Of a stretch of 64,000 nt of DNA, positions 36,376-44,500 are shown piece after piece. The notes beneath the pieces were generated by a model. It searched no databases, had not been told where the DNA came from, and saw only the letters and a program-made list of their open reading frames with translations. Each line of letters opens with the position of its first letter. The first letter of the stretch is position 1. Source of the DNA: Polaribacter huanghezhanensis (lineage in GTDB: Bacteria; Bacteroidota; Bacteroidia; Flavobacteriales; Flavobacteriaceae); contig NZ_CP128595.1 of assembly GCF_030444335.1 (NCBI RefSeq), positions 2,184,501 through 2,248,500 on the forward strand, read 5' to 3'. Made by a program: the position numbers and the translations under genes.

Positions 36376-36888
36376 TTGCACTGCAATATCACAATAAACT
36401 TCTTCGATCGTTTTATTATCTAACACCACTTTGTAATCAGACTGCTCATAAAAGGGAGCTCTTTCAAACATGTGCTTTCCAATATATTCTAGTAATTGTT
36501 CATTATTTAAATTAGCAATTAGAGGGCGATTCTTTTTACCAAATTCTAACCTGTTTACTAAAAAAGGAATGCTTGCTTTTAAATAAATACTAAAAGCATT
36601 GCTGTTCTTTATTTGCTCCATATTTGTTCCGTAGCAAGGTGTTCCTCCTCCTAAAGCTAATACATAGTCAGATTTTGACTCAAGGATTTCTTTTAAATAA
36701 TGTCCTTCTTGTTTTCTAAAATAGATTTCTCCTTTTACAGCAAACAATTGAGAGATAGAGCTCTTTTCTTTCTCTTCAATGTAGACATCCAAATCTATAA
36801 ATGTTTTATTTAATTTATGCGCCAAGTACCTAGCAACTGTAGTTTTCCCACTTCCCATATACCCTAATAAAACTATTTTCATCTTCAA
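36367..36888 (-). CDS. aroK: Shikimate kinase
   Basis: A 173-residue P-loop kinase that phosphorylates shikimate in aromatic amino-acid synthesis. Walker A is GYMGSGKTT (about residues 9-17), the shikimate-binding IDLDVYIEE and FRKQEGHYL follow, then ALGGGTPCY and the adenine/LID region RPLIANL. Length is typical. The start at 36888 has a second in-frame ATG two codons later, so two residues are uncertain. It is convergent and overlaps the phosphoribosyltransferase gene by 9 bp. Confidence 0.95.
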   Translation of the reverse strand: MKMKIVLLGYMGSGKTTVARYLAHKLNKTFIDLDVYIEEKEKSSISQLFAVKGEIYFRKQEGHYLKEILESKSDYVLALGGGTPCYGTNMEQIKNSNAFSIYLKASIPFLVNRLEFGKKNRPLIANLNNEQLLEYIGKHMFERAPFYEQSDYKVVLDNKTIEEVYCDIAVQLH

Positions 36889-36955
36889 TATTTATACAAT
36901 CACAAATATCGCTAAAATTATCTAAAAATTGTTTTATTTTTTAAACAATAGGTAG

Positions 36956-36963
36956 TATATTTG
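36956..36963 (+). promoter_or_regulatory. TAnnTTTG promoter box of tRNA-Lys
   Basis: TATATTTG, 21 bp before the mature tRNA 5' end, matches the Bacteroidota -7 box. Confidence 0.6.
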
Positions 36964-36984
36964 CACTCGCTTTTAATAAAGCAA

Positions 36985-37057
36985 GACCTGGTAGCTCAGT
37001 TGGTAGAGCATCTCCCTTTTAAGGAGAGGGTCCTGGGTTCGAGCCCCAGCCCGGTCA
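36985..37057 (+). tRNA. tRNA-Lys (anticodon TTT)
   Basis: A 73-nt cloverleaf: acceptor GACCTGG / CCCGGTC, D arm GCTC-AGTTGGTA-GAGC, anticodon stem TCTCC/GGAGA with loop CTTTTAA (anticodon TTT), and T arm CTGGG-TTCGAGC-CCCAG. CCA is not encoded. Acceptor pair 5-68 reads U-C, an apparent mismatch in an otherwise complete fold. The last bases of the gene are duplicated 111 bp downstream. Confidence 0.95.
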
Positions 37058-37060
37058 CAA
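37041..37060 (+). repeat. 20-bp direct repeat, copy 1 (tRNA-Lys 3' end)
   Basis: GAGCCCCAGCCCGGTCACAA covers the T loop to just past the end of tRNA-Lys and is repeated exactly at 37152-37171. Confidence 0.9.
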
Positions 37061-37063
37061 TTT

Positions 37064-37085
37064 TTCTCTTATTGGCTAAAGAGAA
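37064..37085 (+). terminator. Possible hairpin directly after tRNA-Lys
   Basis: TTCTCTT pairs with AAGAGAA around an 8-nt loop, 7 bp after the tRNA. The tail is A-rich rather than T-rich, so termination is doubtful. Confidence 0.35.
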
Positions 37086-37120
37086 TTTAAAAAAACAGGC
37101 AAAAGCCACTTGGTTAAAAA

Positions 37121-37151
37121 GCGAGAAGTTTATACTGAGCGTAGCCGAAGT
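37121..37151 (+). repeat. Dispersed repeat (GAGCGTAGCCGAAGT type) next to tRNA 3'-end copy
   Basis: GCGAGAAGT...ACTGAGCGTAGCCGAAGT resembles the GAGCG-AGTCGA-AAGT units in topB and at 24804. It ends exactly where the second tRNA 3'-end copy begins. Confidence 0.6.
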
Positions 37152-37171
37152 GAGCCCCAGCCCGGTCACAA
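37152..37171 (+). repeat. 20-bp direct repeat, copy 2 (tRNA-Lys 3'-end relic)
   Basis: An exact copy of the tRNA-Lys 3' end with no tRNA body in front of it. It may be an attachment-site scar, a relic of a second tRNA-Lys gene, or a duplication flanking a repeat insertion. Confidence 0.85.
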
Positions 37172-37201
37172 AAAAAAGTTAAGCATCGCTTAGCTTTTTT
37201 T
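37172..37201 (+). terminator. Terminator after the tRNA-Lys relic
   Basis: AAGTTAAGC pairs with GCTTAGCTT (one G-T pair) around ATC and is followed by T7. Confidence 0.8.
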
Positions 37202-37214
37202 GTTTCAATACATT

Positions 37215-37298
37215 GCACATATGGCGGAATTGGTAGACGCGCAGGCTTGAGGGGCTTGTGTTCGTAAGAACGTGCAGGTTCGACTCCTGTTATGTGCA
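37215..37298 (+). tRNA. tRNA-Leu (anticodon GAG)
   Basis: An 84-nt class II tRNA. The acceptor GCACATA/TATGTGC is fully paired. The anticodon stem is CAGGC/GCTTG with loop TTGAGGG (anticodon GAG). The long variable arm is TGTTCGTAAGAACG and the T arm GCAGG-TTCGACT-CCTGT. CCA is not encoded. Confidence 0.95.
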
Positions 37299-37363
37299 CA
37301 AATTACTTCTTTATTTCACAGAAAATTAACTTCTTGAAAAACTTTAATTTGTAACTTCGCAGA

Positions 37364-38161
37364 ATGCAGAAAAAAATACTACTTATCTTGTTTATCGGAA
37401 TCTCTTTTTTAGGGTTTTCACAAACAAACACAGAATTAAAAGGTCAGATTGTAAACGCTGATGGTAACAAACCTTTAAGCGCCGCTCATATTTTAAACCT
37501 AAATTCTGTTGTTGGAACCATTACCGATGAAAAAGGCTTTTTTGAAATTAGCACCAAAGCAAACGATACCATCTTGGTTTCTTATTTAGGGTTTCAATCT
37601 ATCAAATTAAAAGTAACCAACGATTTACTAAAAGGAAATGAATTGATCATTTCTTTATTAGAAAAAGCAAATGAAATTAAAGAAGTTGTAATTCGGTCTA
37701 CAAAATTAATTGGAGTTTTAGAAATTGATGTAAAACAAGTACCTAAAGATCGTTTTACAAGAATACATATTAATGGATTGCCACAAACCTATGAAGTAGG
37801 TAAATCTGTTTCTCAAAACTTAAATTCTCCTGTTGCTGCATTATTTAAGCCGGTAGATTTTCTTTATAATTTATTTGGTAAAAAACCGAAACAGCTTAAA
37901 AAACTTCAGAAATTAAAGAAAGAAGACAATTTGCGAAAAATGCTTAGTGGAAAATTTGACAGAGAAGTAATGATGGAATATCTGCAAATGGACAAAGAGG
38001 AGTTAAGAAAATTGTTGGTAGACTGTAATTACTCTGACTATTTTATTAAAAAAGCAAGTGATTTGCAAATGATTGAAGCGGTGCTAGATTGTTATGAAAA
38101 TTACAAAGCCATTAAGAAAGGTAAAATAGAACGAGACGTTTTACCTAAAAGAAAGAACTAA
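37364..38161 (+). CDS. Carboxypeptidase-regulatory-like domain exported protein
   Basis: A 265-residue protein with a signal peptide (about 1-19, ending LGFSQT) and one CarboxypepD_reg-like beta-sandwich (about 22-105: ELKGQIVNADGNKPLSAAHI, GTITDEKGFFEI and ILVSYLGFQS). This domain is also the N-terminal part of TonB-dependent SusC-like transporters, but no barrel follows here. The C-terminal half is Lys-rich and helical. A free-standing periplasmic or outer-membrane-associated protein is likely; function is unknown. Confidence 0.83.
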   Translation: MQKKILLILFIGISFLGFSQTNTELKGQIVNADGNKPLSAAHILNLNSVVGTITDEKGFFEISTKANDTILVSYLGFQSIKLKVTNDLLKGNELIISLLEKANEIKEVVIRSTKLIGVLEIDVKQVPKDRFTRIHINGLPQTYEVGKSVSQNLNSPVAALFKPVDFLYNLFGKKPKQLKKLQKLKKEDNLRKMLSGKFDREVMMEYLQMDKEELRKLLVDCNYSDYFIKKASDLQMIEAVLDCYENYKAIKKGKIERDVLPKRKN

Positions 38162-38166
38162 AATCA

Positions 38167-38200
38167 AAAAGGGTTGCAAATTTAAATTTGCAACCCTTTT
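38167..38200. terminator. Perfect bidirectional terminator at 38.2 kb
   Basis: A 34-bp perfect palindrome built on AAAAGGGTTGCAAATTT. It terminates the carboxypeptidase-regulatory-like gene and also lies 33 bp past the stop of the minus-strand 41-codon ORF. Confidence 0.9.
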
Positions 38201-38233
38201 ATCAACTATTAAAAACTAACTAATATTCTAAAA

Positions 38234-38359
38234 CTAAAATACAGATGTAATGTATTTATAGTTGTGTTTTCTTTTACTATTCCAAGAAACTCTTTTTGAA
38301 TAAAAACTACTTACTTGGTTCTCTTTTTTTTCTTCTTTTAAATTATTTGTTGTTGTCAT
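38234..38359 (-). CDS. 41-residue small protein behind an ECF-type promoter (candidate)
   Basis: A 42-codon ORF from ATG at 38359 to TAG. The protein starts MTTTNNLKEEKKENQ and ends KYITSVF; it is hydrophilic, basic (many Lys and Arg, few acidic residues after position 14) and contains one Trp. No signal peptide or membrane segment is seen, and I recognise no family. It qualifies as a real gene because it is bracketed by a promoter and a terminator in the right orientation. The promoter at 38405-38432 has the same TGTAAC-N16-CGTCAT boxes as the ECF sigma operon at 4.1 kb, and a strong hairpin follows. The alternative is a noncoding RNA using the same promoter. Confidence 0.55.
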   Translation of the reverse strand: MTTTNNLKEEKKENQVSSFYSKRVSWNSKRKHNYKYITSVF

Positions 38360-38404
38360 TTTTAATGTTTTTTGAATGTTTTACTTCAATTTACTTACAC
38401 CTAT

Positions 38405-38432
38405 ATGACGACAGAAAACCAGATTAGTTACA
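38405..38432 (-). promoter_or_regulatory. ECF-type promoter of the 41-codon ORF (TGTAAC-N16-CGTCAT)
   Basis: On the minus strand: TGTAAC, 16 bases, CGTCAT, then ATAGGTGTAAGTAA. Boxes and spacing are identical to 4130-4157, while the 16-bp spacers differ, which is what a functional promoter pair would show. The predicted leader is about 40 nt. Confidence 0.68.
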
Positions 38433-38467
38433 CTTAACTTATCTATTTAACACATATTTAAGAAATA

Positions 38468-38499
38468 AAAAAAATCAGCCTTAAAAGACTGATTTTTAA
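38468..38499 (-). terminator. Terminator of the prohibitin gene
   Basis: AAAATCAG pairs with CTGATTTT around an A/T-rich loop, with T-rich flanks on the minus strand. Confidence 0.65.
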
Positions 38500-38573
38500 T
38501 TTTTTAATATACTATAATTGAAATTGACAATTCAACACAAAAGTATTGATTGCGTTATCAACTTAGCAACTAT

Positions 38574-39407
38574 TTATTGATTTCCTAATATAATTGGCAA
38601 ACCGTTTTTTCCTGAACCAATTACAATAACTTTAGTATTTGGAGATTGTGATAGCTTAATAGTTGCTTCAATTCCTTTATCCTGTAAAATTTTATCGGTA
38701 ATAGATGCACTTAAAATTTTATTTGCATCTGCTTTCCCTTTTGCTTCAATAATTTGCTTCTCTGCCTCTTTTTGAGCGGTAACTAACCTAAACTCATATT
38801 CTAAAGATTCTTGCTCTTGTTTTAATTTTCGCTCAATTGCTTGTTTAATTGTTGGTGGTAACGTTACATCTCTAACCAATACTGCATTTAATTGAATGTA
38901 TTGTGGTCCAAGAATTTTTTTAGTTTCTTCAAAAATTTCTGTTTGAATTGCATCTCTTTTTGTAGAATATAATTGTTCTGGCGTGTATCTTCCTACCACA
39001 CTTCTAGTCGCAGAACGAATTGCAGGAATAATTACACTTTGTAGGTAATTTTCTCCTCTAGTTTGGTGAAGTAAAGCAACTGTTTTTGTTGTAGCTTGGT
39101 ATAAAACTGAAGCATCTAACTGAATTTCTAATCCATTAGAAGACAAAACCGCCATCTTTTTTTCAAATAACTCTTGTTGTCTTACATTGTATTTAAATAC
39201 TTTATTCCATGGCATTACAAAGTTAAACCCCTCGTCTAAAGGTGGTTGATCGGTTACAACACCGCCAATCCATTTATACAAAACACCTCTTTCTCCAGAA
39301 CCAATGGTTACTGCAGATTTAGAGATTAATATAATTGCTAAAACGGCAATTACTATAAAGAAAATTCCTCCTTTTGGAAATTTAATATCTAACGGTTGAT
39401 TACTCAT
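38574..39407 (-). CDS. Prohibitin/SPFH domain membrane protein
   Basis: A 277-residue SPFH-domain protein with one N-terminal membrane helix (about residues 13-33) and a prohibitin-homology domain (about 30-190: ERGVLYKWIGGVV, PWNKVFKYNVRQQE and ISASVLYQ-like LDASVLYQ). A coiled coil follows (about 190-245, KLKQEQESLEYEFRLVTAQKEAEKQ). These proteins form membrane-associated rings that scaffold or regulate proteases such as FtsH. Specific partners cannot be inferred. It is probably monocistronic. Confidence 0.92.
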   Translation of the reverse strand: MSNQPLDIKFPKGGIFFIVIAVLAIILISKSAVTIGSGERGVLYKWIGGVVTDQPPLDEGFNFVMPWNKVFKYNVRQQELFEKKMAVLSSNGLEIQLDASVLYQATTKTVALLHQTRGENYLQSVIIPAIRSATRSVVGRYTPEQLYSTKRDAIQTEIFEETKKILGPQYIQLNAVLVRDVTLPPTIKQAIERKLKQEQESLEYEFRLVTAQKEAEKQIIEAKGKADANKILSASITDKILQDKGIEATIKLSQSPNTKVIVIGSGKNGLPIILGNQ

Positions 39408-39449
39408 ATCTTTAATTTTTAAGTTCTTTCAAATTTACAATAAAGCTAG

Positions 39450-40343
39450 CTAATTACAATCTTTATAAGCACAATCTTCTGAAATTGACTCTAGTTCTAA
39501 GGTTACATGTTCTAATTGAAAATTATCGTGTAATAGTTGCTTTATGTGTTTTTTTATTTCTTTTGATTCTTGCCAACTAAATTCTTTATTCTTTAGAATT
39601 ATATGAATTGTTGCAATATGATATTCTCCATCTAAGGTCCAAATATGAAAATCGTGTACATCTTCTACTCCATCTATATTTAATATGATTTGCTCCTTTA
39701 TTTCATCCGAAGAAATTTTATCAGGAACACCTTGTAAAATAATTTTAAACGCATCTTTAATATTTTTGTAAACATTAAATAACACATACCCTGCAATCCC
39801 TAAAGACAAAATTGTATCTAGTAAAGGCACATTCCAAAACTGCATTACAATACTTGCAATAAGTACTGCAACCCATCCTAAAACATCTTCTATAAAATGA
39901 AGAGAAACTACACGTTCATTAATAGAAGAACCTTTTTTTAATTTTAAAACTGCAGCTCCATTTACAATAATTCCTAAAATAGCAAACCACATCATTCCTG
40001 TTGCGTTAGCTTCTTCAGGGTTTTTAATTCTTGGTATCGCTTCTACAATAATAAAAATTGAACCAATTAATAACACTATAGAGTTGATGATTGCTCCTAG
40101 TAAAGAAAACCGTCCATACCCATACGAATATTTTTTATTCGCTTCTTTATTTGATAGTTTTTGGAAATACCAAGACATTCCTAAACTTAGGCTATCACCT
40201 AAATCGTGTACTGCATCTGACATAATTGCCAAACTATTTGTATAAAAACCTCCAATAATTTCAATAATTGTAAATGCAATGTTTAAGAAAAAAGCTGTTT
40301 TTATATTTTCTGTAGCATGATGATTCTCGTGATTGTGTGCCAT
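39450..40343 (-). CDS. Cation diffusion facilitator family transporter
   Basis: A 297-residue CDF protein exporting Zn2+, Co2+, Cd2+ or similar ions by proton exchange. Six membrane helices are predicted. The transport-site motif HDLGDSLSL (HDxxD) lies in helix 2 and the HFIEDVLGW segment provides the site of helix 5. A His-rich N-terminus (MAHNHENHHATE) and a C-terminal cytoplasmic domain with HDFHIWTLDGEYHIATIHI complete the CzcD-like architecture. It lies downstream of the CzcB/CzcA genes on the same strand, so joint metal control is likely. Confidence 0.94.
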   Translation of the reverse strand: MAHNHENHHATENIKTAFFLNIAFTIIEIIGGFYTNSLAIMSDAVHDLGDSLSLGMSWYFQKLSNKEANKKYSYGYGRFSLLGAIINSIVLLIGSIFIIVEAIPRIKNPEEANATGMMWFAILGIIVNGAAVLKLKKGSSINERVVSLHFIEDVLGWVAVLIASIVMQFWNVPLLDTILSLGIAGYVLFNVYKNIKDAFKIILQGVPDKISSDEIKEQIILNIDGVEDVHDFHIWTLDGEYHIATIHIILKNKEFSWQESKEIKKHIKQLLHDNFQLEHVTLELESISEDCAYKDCN

Positions 40344-40402
40344 ATTTATAGTTTTCTAAGTAGACCTTAAAAATAATGAAAAGATGCAAAAAAAAATAAA
40401 CT

Positions 40403-40430
40403 AAGAGCGATTAATAAATTAATCGCTCTT
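40403..40430 (-). terminator. Terminator of the RND efflux operon
   Basis: AAGAGCGATTAAT pairs with ATTAATCGCTCTT around AA, 9 bp after the adaptor stop, and runs into a T-rich tract on the minus strand. Confidence 0.8.
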
Positions 40431-40438
40431 TAAAATTT

Positions 40439-41596
40439 TTAGTGTGCATCACCATCACTCCCTTCTGTCATTTGCAACCATTTCTCTTTTAAAAAATGAG
40501 CACCTTCGGTTACAATATGAACATTGAATTTATTTCCTTTAATCGTTTTAATTTCTGTGAAATTATTATCTGAATTTCCTGTAGTAACTTTAATTGGAAT
40601 AAATTCCACATCACTTTTTGCTAAAAAAACAAATTGTTGTTCGTCAATTTCTATAATTGCATTTTCTGGAACCGCATATACTTCTTTACCTCCAACAAGT
40701 ATTTGAGCATTGATAAACATTCCTGATTTTAAAATGCCTTTATCATCTTCAAAATGCCCATGAACGTTTACCGTTTTTGTTTTATTATCTACTTTTTGAC
40801 TGATTAATTTAATATACCCTTGATAATTTACATCAACACCCGAAGTTTGAAAAAAGAAGTCATTTCCTTTTTTAATCTTAGTAATGTCTGCACCAAAAAC
40901 ATTTAATTCTGCATGCATATGATCCGTATCAATAATTTCCATCATTTCTGAATTTGTAGATAAGAATTTTCCTTGATTTAAATTAGTGCCAACAACATAC
41001 CCTTCTATAGGTGTTTTTACATAAATGTATTGTTGAATACCGTTCTTTAAAACTATGTCAGCACTTAAACCAATCATTGCTAATTGAGAAGAATAACTTT
41101 CAACCAAACTTTTAGCTGATTTGTATGCTCCTTCAGCAATTTGAAAAGATTTTTTTGAGGTTATTTCACTTGCTAATAACATCTTTTTTCTATCGTAATC
41201 AGCTTTTGCAACTGCACTTTTATTAACAGCATTTAAAAAATCATATTGTAATTTAATAAAATTTGGATGCTTTAAAGTTGCAACTATTTGTCCTTTTTTT
41301 ACTTTATCTCCAGGCAATAAATTTGTTTTAAATACAAACGCCTCCATGGGTGCGTAAATAGTAACCTTACTTTGCGGCGGCACCTCAATGGTTCCAGTAA
41401 CAGTCACTCTATCTCTAATATTCATTTTTTGTATGTCTCCAACTTTAATTTTTGTTGTTGCCAATTGTACTTTCGTTAAATGAATTCTGTTTTTATTCTG
41501 TTGTTCTTGTACAACTTTTATATCTAATTTCGTTTCAGATTTTGGATTACAACTGATGATTGCAACAGCTAATAATAAGTATATATATTTTTTCAT
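40439..41596 (-). CDS. RND efflux periplasmic adaptor (CzcB/CusB-like) lipoprotein
   Basis: A 385-residue membrane-fusion protein that joins the inner-membrane RND pump to the outer-membrane channel. The lipoprotein signal ends VAIISC (Cys16). Barrel-sandwich/lipoyl halves (VTIYAPMEAFVFKTNLLPGDKVKKGQIVATLKHP and IYVKTPIEGYVVG) flank a helical hairpin (about 125-190), followed by beta-barrel and membrane-proximal domains. It is 2 bp after the pump gene, so it is translated from the same mRNA. Confidence 0.94.
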   Translation of the reverse strand: MKKYIYLLLAVAIISCNPKSETKLDIKVVQEQQNKNRIHLTKVQLATTKIKVGDIQKMNIRDRVTVTGTIEVPPQSKVTIYAPMEAFVFKTNLLPGDKVKKGQIVATLKHPNFIKLQYDFLNAVNKSAVAKADYDRKKMLLASEITSKKSFQIAEGAYKSAKSLVESYSSQLAMIGLSADIVLKNGIQQYIYVKTPIEGYVVGTNLNQGKFLSTNSEMMEIIDTDHMHAELNVFGADITKIKKGNDFFFQTSGVDVNYQGYIKLISQKVDNKTKTVNVHGHFEDDKGILKSGMFINAQILVGGKEVYAVPENAIIEIDEQQFVFLAKSDVEFIPIKVTTGNSDNNFTEIKTIKGNKFNVHIVTEGAHFLKEKWLQMTEGSDGDAH

Positions 41597-41598
41597 TG

Positions 41599-44500
41599 TT
41601 ATTCTTTTGTATAAAATTCGTAAGCAATTACTGTTTGATTGTAATTGTTAATCAGTGATAAATAATTTTGCATTACTTGAAAATAAGCACTAAAACTTTG
41701 GCTATATTGATACGCATCAATTTCTCCAGATTGATATGCGATCTTTAGTTTGTTTAGAAATGTTGTAGCTATATTTTTAGTTTTTTCTACATTTTCTAGT
41801 TCCTCTTTTAAATATGTAACCTGTGTTCTTAAACTTTCAAAATTATTATGCAACGCTACTATTTTTGAAGTGTTTTCAAAAGCAACTTCTTCTTTAATGA
41901 TTTGTTGCTTTTTAATTACAGCTCTTTTTGACCAAATTGAAATCGGAATATTTAATCCTATATTAAAGCCTGTAAAACCAGAAGTATTTCCTGTTTTTAT
42001 GTTTACTAACCCAGCTGTTAATCCAGGAAAATAAAAAGATTTTGCCACCTCTATTTTTTTCTGAGCAACTTGATTGCTTTTATTAATTACTGATTTAAAA
42101 GAAGTAGAAATTACATTATCTTCTAGTGATACTTCTTTTCTTTTAGGCAATTTTGATATAGGCACAATACCATAATTAATTTGTAATAGTTCTTTTAACT
42201 CATTCTCAATGTTCAAAAATTGTTTATATATTTTACTTTTTTGAGATTGAACACCTAAAGATTCTAAAGCCGTTAAATCATTTTCTAAGCCCCCTATTTC
42301 ACCAGATTTATATAACTTATTTGCTATATCACTTACCTGCTTTCTATTTAATTGTTCTTCTTCTAATAAAGAAATGAGTGCATATAAATAATGCCATTTT
42401 TGATATAAAATTTTGGCATTTCTTATCGTTTCTTTTAATGAAATCTTATTAGATGCTTTTGCAAAATCTCTTTTTACTTTAGCTAATTTTCTATTTTGAA
42501 GATGAGATAAAACAGATCCAAAATTTTGATGTACAGACCATTCTTTTTCTGAGACTCCATTTGCAACTCCAACATCTTGAAATTTAATTACCAAAGGAGC
42601 TAAATCAATTGATTCAGCAATACCAAATTCACTTTTAAGAATAGTTAAATTCGACTTTTTTAAAGTTACAGAACTTTTAATTGCCAAGTTAACCACTTCT
42701 TTTTCTGATAATTTTTTACTTGACTCCTGAGAATACATCAGAGTAGAACAAAATAGAAGCACAATAATAGTTGCTGTTTTAGAAATCATTATTTTTTTAG
42801 TTTTAATCGTTTCAAATATAGAATACAAAACAGGTAAAATTAACAAAGTTAAAAGCGTGGCAGAAACCAACCCTCCAATAACAACTGTTGCTAAAGGCTT
42901 TTGAACTTCTGCTCCTGCTGATCCTGAAAGAGCCATTGGTAAAAACCCTAAAGAAGCCACTAAAGCAGTTAATATCACTGGACGTAATCTTACAGAAGTT
43001 CCTCTTTTAATAATTTCTACACGATCTGTAACTCCCTCTTTTTTTAATCGATTAAATTCTGCGATTAATACAATTCCGTTTAAAACAGCCACACCAAACA
43101 AAGCAATAAAACCAATTCCCGCTGAAATCGAAAATGGCATATCTCTTAACCATAACGCAAAAATTCCACCAATTGCGGACATCGGAATCGCTGTAAAAAT
43201 TAAGACACTTTGTTTTATTGATTTAAAGGTAATGTACAATAATAAAAAAATCAGCAATAATGCTACAGGGACAGCAATAGATAATCTAGTTCTTGCTTCT
43301 TCTAAATTCTTAAAAGTACCTCCATACGTAATATAATAACCAGCATCAAATTGAATATTTGCATCAACTTTTTGTTTCAATTCAGTTACAATACTAGCAA
43401 CATCTCTACCTCTAACATTAAACCCTACCGTTATTCTACGTTTTGCATCATCTCTTTGAATTTGATTCGGTCCTGTTTTAAAACTTACGTCAGCGACATT
43501 TGTAAGCGGAATTTGTATTCCGTTTGGAGTTGTAATGTACAGATTACGTATGTCTTCTATACTTTCTCTGTTCTTGTTTGCCAATCTTACCACTAAATCA
43601 AACCGTTTTTCTCCTTCATAAACAGAACCAGCAATTTGACCAGCAAATGCAGCGTTTATGGTGGTGTTAACTGCTGAAACATTTAAACCATAAAATGCCA
43701 ATTGACTACGCTTATAATCAATTACAATTTGTTTTAATCCCGTCATTTTCTCAACATACAAATCTTCTGCGCCATCAATATTAGGTATCAAAGTAGCTAT
43801 TAGATTTCCATATTGTACTAGTTTATCTAGATCCTCTCCATAAACTTTCAAGACAACGTCTTGCCTTGCGCCTGTCATTAATTCATTAAAACGCATTTGA
43901 ATGGGTTGTTGAAACCCAAAAGTTACACCAACCATCGTTTCATCTAATAGCTGTTGCATTTTTTCTGCTAATTGATCTTTAGTGTCTGCTTTTACCCATT
44001 GATCACTCTCTTTTAATATGATCATTAAATCGGCCGCTTCTATAGGCATTGGGTCTGTTGGTATTTCTGAAGAACCTATTTTTCCTACAATTTCTTTTAT
44101 TTCGTTTGGGAACTCTTTTAAAAGAATTTTTGATGCTTTGTTTACAGACTCTATTGTATGAGAAAGAGAACTACCTGTTGAAACACGTGTTTCAACGGCA
44201 AAATCTCCTTCATCTAAAGACGGAATAAATTCAGAACCCATTGTTGAAAATGTAAACAAACTAAATCCAAAAATAATTAAAGAACCTATAATTACTTTTT
44301 TCTTGTTTACCAACACATAATCTAAAGCAGGAGAATATATATTCTGAATGGCGTCAATTATCTTATCAGAAATCGTCTTTTTATGTTTCATTTTTTTATT
44401 TAAAAACAATGCGCTCATCATTGGGACATAGGTTAAAGACAAAATAAAAGCTCCTAAAATTGCAAAACTTACTGCAATTGCCATTGGTCTAAACATCTTC

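Larger units (their letters stand above)
38360..38573. other. Spacer between the small ORF and the prohibitin gene
   Basis: It holds the leader and ECF-type promoter of the 41-codon ORF (38405-38432) and, further right, the prohibitin terminator hairpin (38468-38499). I see no other gene in it. Confidence 0.6.

Noticed and set aside
36961..37182. A 73-codon plus-strand reading frame spanning tRNA-Lys
   Set aside because: It translates the tRNA itself (LVAQLVEHLPFKERVLGSS), a well-known false protein. The tRNA fold explains the sequence.
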